Notes: generated from the letters alone by a model not told the origin. 64,000 nt of DNA from Sedimentisphaerales bacterium (GCA_016932835.1 JAFGCD010000155.1:1-64000); one strand, 5' to 3'; positions 54,217 through 63,563 are shown, counted from the first letter of the stretch. Program-made: numbers and translations.

Positions 54217-54993
54217 ATGGACCGATTCGCTTTCGGAAAAAACTGGGAAGACTTCGCTAACCACGCCAGCCGCGAAGACTACGCAAAGGCCGCAGAATCC
54301 CTCCGCCGACTCGTCGGCGATGTCGAGGGCAAAACCTTCCTCGATATCGGCAGCGGAAGCGGATTGTTTTCCATCGCTGCCGGCGCGCTCGGGGCGAAAA
54401 AAGTCCTCGGATTCGACTTCGACCCCAAAGCCGTCGCCGCCGCAGAAGGACTCATCGAAAAAATCGCCCGATGGGACGGCGACGTCAAAAAAGAGACCGT
54501 CGAATTTAAGGTCGCTTCCATATTGGATGAGAACCTCGCACCGGGGCAGTTCGACATAGTCTATAGCTGGGGCGTACTCCATCATACCGGAGACATGTAC
54601 AAGGCCTTCGAAAACGCTGCGAAACTCGTCGCCGAAAACGGACTACTCGCAATCGCAATCTACAACAGGCATTTCACCTCGCCGGCCTGGAAGATGATAA
54701 AATACACATACGTAAAGAGCCCGGCCCCGGTCAAGAAGCTCATGGTCTATACCATCGGCGCCCTCAAGGCAGCCGTCTCAATGCTCACGGCCCGACAGAA
54801 ACCACATAACCGCAAACGAGGAATGAGATTCTACAACGATATCGTGGACTGGATCGGCGGCTACCCTTACGAATACGCCTCAAAAAAAGAAGTGGCCGGC
54901 TTCTTCGAGAGCCGCGGATTCAGGCTCGCAAAATTCAACAAGACCCGAGGCTGGACCGGGTGCAACGAATACCTCTTTGAGAAAGTCAAGTAG
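54217..54993 (+). CDS. SAM-dependent methyltransferase
   Basis: A 258-residue class I methyltransferase. Motif I is FLDIGSGSGLFSIAA; GFDFDPKAVAAAEG carries the acid that binds SAM ribose, and FDIVYSWGVLHHTGDM is the post-II loop. The C-terminal part contains RGMRFYNDIVDWIGGYPYEY, a segment seen in methyltransferases linked to O-antigen or similar clusters. It sits directly before asnB: the TAG is followed immediately by the asnB ATG with no gap. Target unknown. Confidence 0.86.
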   Translation: MDRFAFGKNWEDFANHASREDYAKAAESLRRLVGDVEGKTFLDIGSGSGLFSIAAGALGAKKVLGFDFDPKAVAAAEGLIEKIARWDGDVKKETVEFKVASILDENLAPGQFDIVYSWGVLHHTGDMYKAFENAAKLVAENGLLAIAIYNRHFTSPAWKMIKYTYVKSPAPVKKLMVYTIGALKAAVSMLTARQKPHNRKRGMRFYNDIVDWIGGYPYEYASKKEVAGFFESRGFRLAKFNKTRGWTGCNEYLFEKVK

Positions 54994-56814
54994 ATGTGCG
55001 GAATCGTCGGATTCAACTGGGAAGATGACAGCAAAATCAGGCGACTGGCCCGCCTGCTCGAACACCGCGGACCGGAACAGGAAGGCTTCCACGTCCGCGA
55101 CGGTATCTCGATAGGCCACAAAAGACTCAAAATCCTCGACCTCTCAGATAAGGCCGCCCAGCCAATCTACAGCGAGGACGGCGCCGCCTGCATAACCTAT
55201 AACGGCGAGGTCTATAACTTCGAGACCCTCCGCGAAGAACTCGAATCCAAAGGCCACAAATTCATCTCGAAAACCGATACCGAGGTCCTCGTTCACGGCT
55301 ACGAACAGTGGGGAACAGACCTGCTCGAAAGAATCAACGGCCAGTTCGCCTTCTGCATCTTCGACAGGAAACAAAATACATTATTCCTCGCAAGGGACCG
55401 TCTCGGAATCAAACCCCTCTACTTCTACGACAACGGCGAGCGATTCATGTTCGGCTCGGAACTGAAGGTCTTCCTCGACAGCGATATCGACAAGCGAATC
55501 GACAAAACCGCAATGAATCATTACCTGCTCTTCGGCAACACCCCCTCCGGACAGTCAATCCTCGAAAACGTCCGCAAGCTCGCGCCCGGTTCCTATATCA
55601 TCTACGACCTCGCCGCCGGGAAAATAAAGCAGCACAGCCGATACTGGTCCCTGTCGTTCTGCGAAGACCCCGACATCTCCGAAGACCGCGCAAAACGCCA
55701 AATAGCCGAAAAACTCGACCGCAGCACCCGGGCCAGACTCGTCTCCGACGTGCCCCTCGGCGCGTTCCTCTCAGGCGGCGTCGATAGCTCAATAATAGTC
55801 GCGCTCATGAGAAAATACGTCAAAGAGCTCAACACATTCTCAATCAGGTTCGACCGCCCCGGATACAACGAATCGAAATACGCGAAAATCGTCTCGGACA
55901 TGTTCGAAACCGACCACCACGAAATCGAGTTCAACGCCGACAGCGTCCGCGACCTCATAGCCGAATTGCCGTATTACTACGACGAGCCGTTCGGCGATTC
56001 CTCCATGATACCCACCTGCCTCCTCTGCCGCGTCGCAAGAAAATACGTCACCGTCTCCCTCTCGGGGACAGGGGGCGATGAGCTCTTTGCAGGGTACCCC
56101 AGATACCGCCAGCTCGGCCTGCTCAAAAAGCTCAACTCCATGCCGGCGCCGCTGAGAAAAACAATGGGTATTTCCCTCAGAGCGCTGAACCTCCTGCTGC
56201 GAAGCGACAAGCTCGGCAAGCTGCAGACATTTCTCGGCCCCAGGGAACAAACCTGGCAGCTTTACCTCAAGCTTTTCAGCTACATGTTCCGCAGCCCCGC
56301 CGAGCAAGGGCACAATCTCGCCGAATTCAAATCGCTCGGCAGATACTTCAAATACGAAAGCGACATCACCAACGCCATGAATTTCGACACGAACGAGTAT
56401 CTGCCCGAATGCCTGCTCACGAAGGAGGACCGCGCCTCAATGGCCGTAAGCCTCGAAGTAAGGCTCCCATTCCTCGACCATGAACTCGTCGAGTTCGCCG
56501 CAACTCTCGCTCCCGGAATGAAAACCAAAGGCTCGGACAATAAGCACATCCTCAAAAAGGCCTTCGCCGGAGTCCTGCCGCGCGAAATCCTCTACCGCAG
56601 GAAAAAAGGCTTCTCCGTGCCGCTCGCCGATTACTTCAGAAACGAATTGCGAGACTTCGCGCATGAAGAAATCTTCACCGACCGAACGTTCGACTATTGC
56701 AACAGAGATTTTCTGACGACCCTGTGGCGGAAACACCAGACCGCCCGCGCAGACTACGCCAGAATCTTCTGGAGCATAATAATGTTCAACCTCTGGCAAA
56801 AAAAATGGATGTAG
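54994..56814 (+). CDS. asnB: Asparagine synthase (glutamine-hydrolysing), AsnB family
   Basis: A 606-residue amidotransferase. The N-terminus begins Met-Cys-Gly-Ile-Val-Gly, exposing the catalytic Cys2 of the class II glutaminase domain (about 1-190). The synthetase domain contains the ATP pyrophosphatase loop FLSGGVDSS near 260, SGTGGDELFAGYPRYR, and the late segment YRRKKGFSVPL. In housekeeping cells this makes asparagine; inside glycan clusters AsnB paralogues amidate sugar uronic acids, which is the more likely role here. The start follows the methyltransferase stop directly. Confidence 0.9.
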   Translation: MCGIVGFNWEDDSKIRRLARLLEHRGPEQEGFHVRDGISIGHKRLKILDLSDKAAQPIYSEDGAACITYNGEVYNFETLREELESKGHKFISKTDTEVLVHGYEQWGTDLLERINGQFAFCIFDRKQNTLFLARDRLGIKPLYFYDNGERFMFGSELKVFLDSDIDKRIDKTAMNHYLLFGNTPSGQSILENVRKLAPGSYIIYDLAAGKIKQHSRYWSLSFCEDPDISEDRAKRQIAEKLDRSTRARLVSDVPLGAFLSGGVDSSIIVALMRKYVKELNTFSIRFDRPGYNESKYAKIVSDMFETDHHEIEFNADSVRDLIAELPYYYDEPFGDSSMIPTCLLCRVARKYVTVSLSGTGGDELFAGYPRYRQLGLLKKLNSMPAPLRKTMGISLRALNLLLRSDKLGKLQTFLGPREQTWQLYLKLFSYMFRSPAEQGHNLAEFKSLGRYFKYESDITNAMNFDTNEYLPECLLTKEDRASMAVSLEVRLPFLDHELVEFAATLAPGMKTKGSDNKHILKKAFAGVLPREILYRRKKGFSVPLADYFRNELRDFAHEEIFTDRTFDYCNRDFLTTLWRKHQTARADYARIFWSIIMFNLWQKKWM

Positions 56815-56827
56815 CAGATATCCCCAA

Positions 56828-57949
56828 ATGACAACCGACAAGACCCCAACCAGAGTACTTCACGTTATTGGCAGCCTCGGCTGTGGCGGGGCACAGGTTG
56901 TGCTCAAGCACATCGTTGAAAACTGCGACGATAACGAGGTCAAAAGCTTCGTATATCCGCTACGGTCAGCACAAAGACGCATCCTTGTAAAAAGCAACGT
57001 GATAACCCGTTCATATCCCAATTACGATCCTCGCAAATTCTTTACTATCCTCAGGCTCTGCAAGCAATATGAGATAGATATCCTCGTCGCTCACCTCAGC
57101 AAACCGATCATAGCCTGCCTGCTCGCCGCCTTCTTTTGTAAGTGCAAACTGATCATCTACGAACATGGCCCAATTTTCGAAACAGGGCCCCAATATACAC
57201 TATACAGACTCATCCTTAGACTACTATGGCGCAGGGCCGCGGCCTTTGTCGCCGTATCCAACTACATAGCCGATTATCTGCAACGCAGAATTGGAATCCC
57301 GCCGGATCGAATCAAGGTGATAAACAACGCTGTGAACCTGGAGCAGTTCAGCCCGCATCGCATACCACCAAAAAAAATCAGGGCCAAACTCGGTATTGCC
57401 GATAGCGATATTATAGTAGGGTACGTAGGCAGACTCGATTATCTCAAAGGCCCGGATTTGCTTGTCGAGGCGGCAGCTTCGCTGCTGAGGAAATCGCAAC
57501 GGTACTTGTTCTTGTTTGTTGGAGACGGACCCCTGCGAAATAAGCTCGAGCAATCGGCCCAGCAACTCGGCATTCATGATCGAATCAAATTCCTCGGCTT
57601 CCGCGAAGACGTACCGGAAATAATGTCGACTTTCGATCTCGCCGTTGTGCCGTCCCGACGCGAATCCTTCGGAATCGCCTGCCTGGAGTTGATGAGTATG
57701 AGAATCCCCGTCATCTCATCCGGAGCGGGCGGAATGTCTGAGTACATCACAAACGAACAAACAGGCCTCCTCCTGAAGGAAAACACTCCCGATGAAATCT
57801 GCCGGGCCGTCGAGCAATTAACAGACGACCGGCAGTTGCGACAACAACTCATCGAAGCCGGCTCGAAACTCGTCCAGAGATTCGGCATTGAAGAGTACGC
57901 CCGAAAAACCCGGCAGATATATGAAGAACTCCTGCCGAAACATCATTGA
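56828..57949 (+). CDS. GT4 glycosyltransferase
   Basis: A 373-residue GT-B enzyme. The N-terminus VLHVIGSLGCGGAQVVLKHI is the Gly-rich acceptor loop. The donor half has VGYVGRLDYLKGPDLLVEA and SRRESFGIACLELMSMRIPV with both Glu residues of the EX7E motif. A His in YEHGP is the putative catalytic or acceptor contact. Codon use is less GC-biased at third positions than in the genes before it. It is 13 bases downstream of asnB. Confidence 0.9.
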   Translation: MTTDKTPTRVLHVIGSLGCGGAQVVLKHIVENCDDNEVKSFVYPLRSAQRRILVKSNVITRSYPNYDPRKFFTILRLCKQYEIDILVAHLSKPIIACLLAAFFCKCKLIIYEHGPIFETGPQYTLYRLILRLLWRRAAAFVAVSNYIADYLQRRIGIPPDRIKVINNAVNLEQFSPHRIPPKKIRAKLGIADSDIIVGYVGRLDYLKGPDLLVEAAASLLRKSQRYLFLFVGDGPLRNKLEQSAQQLGIHDRIKFLGFREDVPEIMSTFDLAVVPSRRESFGIACLELMSMRIPVISSGAGGMSEYITNEQTGLLLKENTPDEICRAVEQLTDDRQLRQQLIEAGSKLVQRFGIEEYARKTRQIYEELLPKHH

Positions 57950-58021
57950 CACAAGCGCCCTGCTCGGATACCAAGGCCGCATAGAATGTTTGTTTCGGCA
58001 CAAGTGTTTCGGTTTAGCAAT

Positions 58022-58864
58022 ATGAACAGCAACAAAGAAATAGATTACAATATCAACGCACACAACAGGATCGCCGCTAAATATGAAAGGATCCACGACG
58101 AGATATTCAATGACATCGAGCAGGCACGCGTGCACAACGCTCTTGAAGAAGCAATCCGGGCAATAGAATCGGGAAAAGAGGATTTGAAAGCCCTCGACGT
58201 GGGTTGCGGCTCAGGAAACCTCACTCGTCATCTGATCGATCACGGACTCTACACGGTCTCCGCTGATGTCTCGGAGAACTTCTTGAAGCTCATAAAACAA
58301 AAGTTTGCGAGTACCAGCCTTTCCAAAACCCTCAAACTCAACGGCCTGGACCTTGCGGACATAGATGACTGCTCGTTCGATATCGCCGCAGCCTACTCCG
58401 TCTTGCACCATGTCCCCGACTATCTGCACCTTGTTAAGGAAATGTGCAGAGTCCTGAAACCAGGAGGCATTATCTACATCGACCACGAGGCCTGCCAAAG
58501 CCGTTACAGCAAGCCGCCGGAGTATGTGGAATTCCTGAATGCGGCAACGCCAAAAAGTTATATCCTGTGGAAATACGTGCGCCTGTTGCTCAGCTTCAGG
58601 TTCTACGTCAATTTCATCAAAAAGCGAATAAACCCGAGATTCATCGGCGAAGGCGATATACACGTCTGGCCGGACGACCACATCGAGTGGGACAAGATCC
58701 AGCACGTGCTCTCTGCCCAAAACTTCGAGATTATAACCAGGAAAGACTATCTCGTCTGCAGAAACTCATACATAGAAAGCGTCTATGAAGCGTACAAACA
58801 CAAGTGCTGTGACACGACCATGCTGATCGCCAGAAAGAAGGCGGAATCGCCCGCCAATACATAA
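58022..58864 (+). CDS. SAM-dependent methyltransferase
   Basis: A 280-residue type 11/12 methyltransferase. Motif I is LKALDVGCGSGNLTRHLI, SADVSENFLKLIKQKF holds the ribose-binding acid, and FDIAAAYSVLHHVPDYLHLV is post-II. The C-terminal third has a hydrophobic helix pair (LLLSFRFYVNFIKKRINP) that may contact membrane lipids. The ATG at 58022 is used; an in-frame start at 57986 would add 12 residues. It is 72 bases after the third GT4 gene and ten bases before another methyltransferase gene. Confidence 0.85.
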   Translation: MNSNKEIDYNINAHNRIAAKYERIHDEIFNDIEQARVHNALEEAIRAIESGKEDLKALDVGCGSGNLTRHLIDHGLYTVSADVSENFLKLIKQKFASTSLSKTLKLNGLDLADIDDCSFDIAAAYSVLHHVPDYLHLVKEMCRVLKPGGIIYIDHEACQSRYSKPPEYVEFLNAATPKSYILWKYVRLLLSFRFYVNFIKKRINPRFIGEGDIHVWPDDHIEWDKIQHVLSAQNFEIITRKDYLVCRNSYIESVYEAYKHKCCDTTMLIARKKAESPANT

Positions 58865-58874
58865 AAGGTGACAA

Positions 58875-59648
58875 ATGACGAACGAAATAAAGGATTTCTT
58901 CGACGAAGCCGCGATTGACCGAAATGCGAAAATCGCAAAGAATCTGATCATTGAATATGAGCAGATAGTCCGTTCACAAATGGTAATGTCAATGGTCGAT
59001 CCGAAGCCCGGAGAAATGATACTCGACGGCGGATGCGGGAACGCAAGGGATCTGATCGAACTGTCCAGAAGGGGCTGTAAGTGCGTGGGTACCGACTTCT
59101 CACCCAACATGGTGGAAGAGGCAAAAAAAGAACTGTCAAAGAACAATATCGAAGGCATCGAGGTAGAAGTCGGCGATCTTACGAACCTGAGGTTTCCCGA
59201 TGAAACATTCGACAAAGTCTTCGCCAGCGAAGTCCTCGAGCATATACCTGACTACAATAAGGCCATCAGTGAAATGGCGAGGGTCCTTAAGCCCGGAGGC
59301 TGCGCAGTAATCACCACCCCGAACAGGCACAGCCTCTACGGCTTCGATCGCTACGTAATCCTCCGAGGTCTTCTGCGACGCAAGCCTGTCCATCCTTGTG
59401 ACGAATGGAAAACGCACAACGAACTCGCATCGGCTCTGCAAGACAACGGCTTCCAGATAGTGCGCTCCGCCGGTGCCTGCTATATCCCGGGCTCACTCAT
59501 ACCTTACAGGCTGCCCGACATCTTGAAAAAATTGCTTATCAGAATAGTTCGTGCCGTCGAACCCTGGCTGAGCAGAACATTGCCCAAGAATGCGTATGTC
59601 TTAGCAATAAAAGCGCTCAAGAAACAGCCGCTCGAATCATCACCATAG
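58875..59648 (+). CDS. SAM-dependent methyltransferase
   Basis: A 257-residue type 11 methyltransferase. Motif I reads ILDGGCGNARDLIEL, with Gly instead of the more usual Glu/Asp after the Asp; GTDFSPNMVEEAKKEL and FDKVFASEVLEHIPDYNKAI follow. The ATG has AAAGGTG nearby. The last nine bases overlap the end of the convergent flippase gene. A paralogue of the preceding gene in plan, not in close sequence. Substrate is unknown, probably a lipid-linked sugar or a quinone-like isoprenoid. Confidence 0.86.
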   Translation: MTNEIKDFFDEAAIDRNAKIAKNLIIEYEQIVRSQMVMSMVDPKPGEMILDGGCGNARDLIELSRRGCKCVGTDFSPNMVEEAKKELSKNNIEGIEVEVGDLTNLRFPDETFDKVFASEVLEHIPDYNKAISEMARVLKPGGCAVITTPNRHSLYGFDRYVILRGLLRRKPVHPCDEWKTHNELASALQDNGFQIVRSAGACYIPGSLIPYRLPDILKKLLIRIVRAVEPWLSRTLPKNAYVLAIKALKKQPLESSP

Positions 59649-60941
59649 TAGCCTGCGAAGTCTGAGTCGGAAGTAAACTTCGAAAGTTGCAGCCTGGCAG
59701 AAATAGGCTGCCGTCGTCGCAACCGCAGCACCCAGCAGCCCCATCACCGGAACAAGAAGAACATCCAAAACCAAGTTGAGCACGACATGAAAGAAATTGA
59801 CTGTCTGGTGGAATCTGTATTTCCCCATGGTATTGAGAATGGGAACGTAAAAAACCGTATAGAGTATGGGAATACAGCCCACGAGCAAAACCCTGAAAAC
59901 AACAGATGACTCTTCGTAGTCTTTGTCGTAGATATTGAGCAGATACGGAACGAGAACAAAGAGTAAAACGATGAAACCGATACCCACGAGAAATATCTTC
60001 GGCCTCTTACCGAAAAGGTAATCCCTCATCTTCACGCTGTCGGTAATATGCTGACTTACAAAAGGCAGAAAATATGCGTTCACGACAAGTATCAAGGTAA
60101 CAGCGCCCTTGAAAATTTGGTATCCCAGACCATAAGCTCCGATGTCACCCATTGATTTGTAGTATCTAAGCACTACATAGTCACCCCAGTTGACAAAGTA
60201 TATAGCCGTTGCGCCGAACATTATCCACTTCGTAAAATTGAGCATATCTTTGAACCGCTGCTTGTCGACACTCAAGGGCAGCAATTGACTCCAATCGATA
60301 CTCCATACGAATATAGCCGACACAAAAACCGCCGACGCCAGATACGTCAAGAAAATCGCTCTCAGAGTCATCGTCCCGGTTAAGTAAAACAAAAGGATGA
60401 GACCTAAGGTGAAACTCCCAAAGGCCAGCTCGACAAGCGAATTCTTAACCCTTTGCCCCATGCCCATAAACAGATTAGACATAAAGGCCTTCAACGCTAT
60501 CCCGACAAAAGCCAGCGCCACACAAAGCAAATCCCCTCGGTCAATCCCGGCGAACTGTATAATATACGTTCTAAACGAAACTGCCAGCACCGCGAAAATG
60601 AATAGACTCAAAGCCAGAAAAACACACTGCGCGGTAAACGCCTGATTTATCTTGCCGCTCCGAGCCCTCTCTTGGTTCGCAAAAATTATAAACGGCGCCT
60701 GGGTCGAAGAAACCAGAAATGCACCGAAGAAAAAAACTACCATCTTCGACAGCGAGTAGCTACCGAACAACTCCGCAGAAAACGCCTTGGCGACAACCAG
60801 CGGGGCGACCATACCAAAGGCCTGGCCCGCAGCCTGCAGGGTTGTGAAGGTCATCAGGGTCTTGCCCTGTTTCAATTCGTGTTTGATTCTATGTAACATA
60901 GTCTTGCCGGCCACCAGAATATCAAAGATTCGCCGATCCAT
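59640..60941 (-). CDS. Wzx-type polysaccharide flippase
   Basis: A 433-residue integral membrane protein with about twelve hydrophobic helices, the MATE/MOP-like polysaccharide-exporter plan. The N-terminal LQAAGQAFGMVAPLVVAKAF and the central LGYQIFKGAVTLILVVNAYF are typical. It should move undecaprenyl-linked oligosaccharides to the periplasmic face. It is the only cluster gene on the minus strand and overlaps the end of the 58875 methyltransferase gene by nine bases, so it has its own promoter. A start at 60899 would be 14 residues shorter. No Wzy polymerase or Wzz was seen. Confidence 0.83.
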   Translation of the reverse strand: MDRRIFDILVAGKTMLHRIKHELKQGKTLMTFTTLQAAGQAFGMVAPLVVAKAFSAELFGSYSLSKMVVFFFGAFLVSSTQAPFIIFANQERARSGKINQAFTAQCVFLALSLFIFAVLAVSFRTYIIQFAGIDRGDLLCVALAFVGIALKAFMSNLFMGMGQRVKNSLVELAFGSFTLGLILLFYLTGTMTLRAIFLTYLASAVFVSAIFVWSIDWSQLLPLSVDKQRFKDMLNFTKWIMFGATAIYFVNWGDYVVLRYYKSMGDIGAYGLGYQIFKGAVTLILVVNAYFLPFVSQHITDSVKMRDYLFGKRPKIFLVGIGFIVLLFVLVPYLLNIYDKDYEESSVVFRVLLVGCIPILYTVFYVPILNTMGKYRFHQTVNFFHVVLNLVLDVLLVPVMGLLGAAVATTAAYFCQAATFEVYFRLRLRRLLW

Positions 60942-61077
60942 CTACTGCATCAATTTCGTCGGCTATAACAGCTTTGTATCGGCAGAAATCTTCAGGCTCC
61001 GCGACGTCACTCTTCTCGATTTTCTCTGAAAATTGAGCATTCGCAGCAAAAACGTCCGAAAACACAGCGGATTTTAC

Positions 61078-61107
61078 TTGACAAACCAGCTTAAGGAGTC
61101 GTACAAT
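61078..61107 (+). promoter_or_regulatory. Near-consensus sigma-70 promoter for the PEP-CTERM gene
   Basis: A perfect -35 TTGACA (61078-61083) and -10 TACAAT (61102-61107) are 18 bases apart. The predicted transcript starts near 61114 and has a leader of about 70 bases before the ATG at 61184. This is the strongest promoter visible in the window. Confidence 0.75.
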
Positions 61108-61183
61108 GCCCATAGTGGAATAACTTCTCGGAGGTTTTCCGGTCCGAATGTGCCGGTTGATTCTTCCACAGGAGGCAAGGGAA

Positions 61184-62116
61184 ATGAAAGAAAAATTCGG
61201 TTTGCTGCTTTTAGCAATGATGCTCAGTGTGTCTGCGCCGGCCTTGGCAACTTGGACCGCGCCGGTCCCCGTAACCGAAGTCAACATCCAACCCGGTGAA
61301 GACTGGTCACCTTTCCTGTCGTTCGATGGCCTCAGTTTGTATTTCTCGCGAGTCCGCACTGATGATTTCTACTACGGCAGAATATACGAGGCAACACGAT
61401 CAGAACCAACAGGTCCCTTTACGTCTGTAAGAGAAATAAGCGAATTGAATCGGTCGGACACGCACGTCCTAGCCCCGTGGGTATCGCCCGACAACCTGCG
61501 AATGTACTACCAAACGCAAGAATCTGCGAGATGGTCGCTCAGAATGAGCGAACGCGCTTCTGTAGATGATCCATGGCCCACGGGTACGAGCATAGACGAA
61601 CTCAACTCGCTCGGCACCCTTCTTCAAGTCCCTCGTCTTACTCCGGACGAGTTGACTATTTTTTTTGGTGCGCGCGACATGAGCGGCGGAGAAGGCGGCC
61701 AGGATATATGGATGGCTACAAGGACCGACAGGAACTCCCCTTTCGAAAACGTTGTCAACCTCCGCGAAATCAACACAGCAGCTCATGAAGTCTCATCGTT
61801 CCCATCTACCGACGGCCTCATGCTGTATTTCGCCTCAGATCGAAACGGCGATGTGCAACTATTCAAGGCATCCAGAGAATCCACAAGCGACCCTTTCGGC
61901 GTCGCCGAGCACCTTTCTCTATTCGATCTGCCAGGCGGTCATAGTAATTTCCCCGCGATCTCCGCCGACGGCACGGCCTTGTACTTCATGGGACAATCCG
62001 CAGGCGCCTCGACCAGAGATATCTACGTCTCATACATCCCCGAGCCGGCTACGCTGCTGCTGCTTGGTCTCGGTGCGATGGTATTGAGAGCAAGAAAGCC
62101 CCGCAAAACACCCTGA
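61184..62116 (+). CDS. PEP-CTERM protein with PD40-like propeller repeats
   Basis: A 310-residue exported protein with signal peptide (FGLLLLAMMLSVSAPALA). The body has repeated strand units with Asp-Gly-Leu-x-Leu-Tyr-Phe (FDGLSLYFSR, STDGLMLYFASDRNG, SADGTALYFMG), as in PD40/WD40-like TolB propellers. The C-terminus IPEPATLLLLGLGAMVLRAR is a clear PEP-CTERM sorting signal: PEP motif, hydrophobic helix and basic tail. An exosortase should cut it and attach it to the surface; no exosortase gene is in the window. GGAGG lies nine bases before the ATG. It has its own promoter. Confidence 0.85.
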   Translation: MKEKFGLLLLAMMLSVSAPALATWTAPVPVTEVNIQPGEDWSPFLSFDGLSLYFSRVRTDDFYYGRIYEATRSEPTGPFTSVREISELNRSDTHVLAPWVSPDNLRMYYQTQESARWSLRMSERASVDDPWPTGTSIDELNSLGTLLQVPRLTPDELTIFFGARDMSGGEGGQDIWMATRTDRNSPFENVVNLREINTAAHEVSSFPSTDGLMLYFASDRNGDVQLFKASRESTSDPFGVAEHLSLFDLPGGHSNFPAISADGTALYFMGQSAGASTRDIYVSYIPEPATLLLLGLGAMVLRARKPRKTP

Positions 62117-62135
62117 TGCAAAAAACGCCCGACCC

Positions 62136-63563
62136 TCAGCACATCGGGAACCTGCGGCACAAACCCAGCACCTCGGCCCTGACCCGCTCTCGCAGGTCAT
62201 CATCCAGCCGATACCGCCCTTCGCCGCCAATCTCCACCCCCCTCAAAACAGAATCTATCAAGGCCGCGACCATCTTCATCTCCTCGCCGCCCATACCGTT
62301 CTTAGTCACGATAGCAGTCCCCAGCCGAAGCCCGCTCGTCACCGCCGCACCCCTCGTATCGTACGGCAGCCGATTCATATTCACAATCAAACCGCACTGC
62401 TCCAGCCCTTTTTGTGCAATCGCACCGGTCAGCCCCTGCCTCAGCCGGCTGACATCGACAAGCACCATGTGGTTGTCCGTCCCCCCCGTCAGAACCTCGT
62501 AACCCAGGCCCGCCAGCGAATCAGCCAGCCTTTGCGCGTTCTCGATAATCCTGAACTGCCTGGACCGGTATTCCTCGCTCAGCATCTCCTTGAAGAAAAC
62601 CGCCTTGCCCGCGGCATTGTTCAGATACGGCGTGCCCTGAACACCGGGAAACGTCGTCTTTTGAATATGCTCGGCAAGCGTCACTTCCCGCGAACCGATT
62701 CTTACCTTGCGGTCGAAATCACGGCCCATCAATATCACGCCGCCCCTGGGCCCGCCCGGCTTATATGTGCTCGTCGTGGTAAAATGTGCGAAGTCTATCG
62801 GCGAAGGATGAGCGCCCGCCGACACCAGACCCGCAATATGCGAAATATCCGCTAAAAGATAAGCCCCGACCTCGCCGGCAATCTCCCGGAATCGACAGAA
62901 GTCTATCGTCCGCGAATACGCGCTCGCCCCGCAGATTATCAGCGTCGGCCTGCACGCAAGCGCCTTGGCGCGAACGGCTTCGTAGTCCAGCAGAAAGCTC
63001 TGCCTGTCAACGTAGTAGTTTTCCACCTCGAAGAATTTGCCCGTAAACGACACGCTCGCGCCGTGCGAAAGATGTCCTCCCTGGTCCAGCCCGAGGCTCA
63101 GTATCTTATCCCCCCGCCCCAGCATCGCCGTCAGCACGATTTGATTCGCAGCCGTTCCTGAATGAGGCTGAACATTCGCATATTCGGCCCCGAACGCCTC
63201 TTTAGCCCGGCTGACAGCGAGCGACTCGACATCGTCAACCACCTCGCACCCCGCGTGATAACGCCCCCCGACGAAACCCTCCGTCGTCTTGTTCTGGATA
63301 ACCGAACCAAGAGCGGCAAGAACGCCCGGCGAACATTGATTCTCCGCCGCGATAAGCTGGATACTGCTTTGCAGACGCTCGTACTCCGCCTGCAAAAGCT
63401 CATATACATGCAAGTCCTTCTCCCGCAGAGCTTCGAGTATCCCCTTATGGTACTGCTCGAATCCGACAAGGGCCTCCGCCTCGCAGGACGGCACGACGGC
63501 ACGACGCAACGCGGCAACCTTGCCTCGGCTAAGACCGTCAGTACCATGTTTATCCGTCAACAT
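62136..63563 (-). CDS. glyA: Serine hydroxymethyltransferase with altered active-site segment
   Basis: A 475-residue PLP enzyme of the GlyA family that would interconvert serine and glycine using tetrahydrofolate. Recognised segments are IQLIAAENQCSPGVLAALGS, YANVQPHSGTAANQIVL, GLDQGGHLSHGASVSF and LLADISHIAGLVSAG. The PLP Lys is at about 268 in STYKPGGPRGG. In most SHMTs this reads THKTLRGP, so the His before the Lys is Tyr here and the next two residues differ. RYHAGCE also replaces the usual RYYGGCE, losing the second tyrosine. An N-terminal extension of about 40 residues precedes the core. Classical SHMT activity is likely but a specialised aldolase role is possible. Confidence 0.82.
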   Translation of the reverse strand: MLTDKHGTDGLSRGKVAALRRAVVPSCEAEALVGFEQYHKGILEALREKDLHVYELLQAEYERLQSSIQLIAAENQCSPGVLAALGSVIQNKTTEGFVGGRYHAGCEVVDDVESLAVSRAKEAFGAEYANVQPHSGTAANQIVLTAMLGRGDKILSLGLDQGGHLSHGASVSFTGKFFEVENYYVDRQSFLLDYEAVRAKALACRPTLIICGASAYSRTIDFCRFREIAGEVGAYLLADISHIAGLVSAGAHPSPIDFAHFTTTSTYKPGGPRGGVILMGRDFDRKVRIGSREVTLAEHIQKTTFPGVQGTPYLNNAAGKAVFFKEMLSEEYRSRQFRIIENAQRLADSLAGLGYEVLTGGTDNHMVLVDVSRLRQGLTGAIAQKGLEQCGLIVNMNRLPYDTRGAAVTSGLRLGTAIVTKNGMGGEEMKMVAALIDSVLRGVEIGGEGRYRLDDDLRERVRAEVLGLCRRFPMC

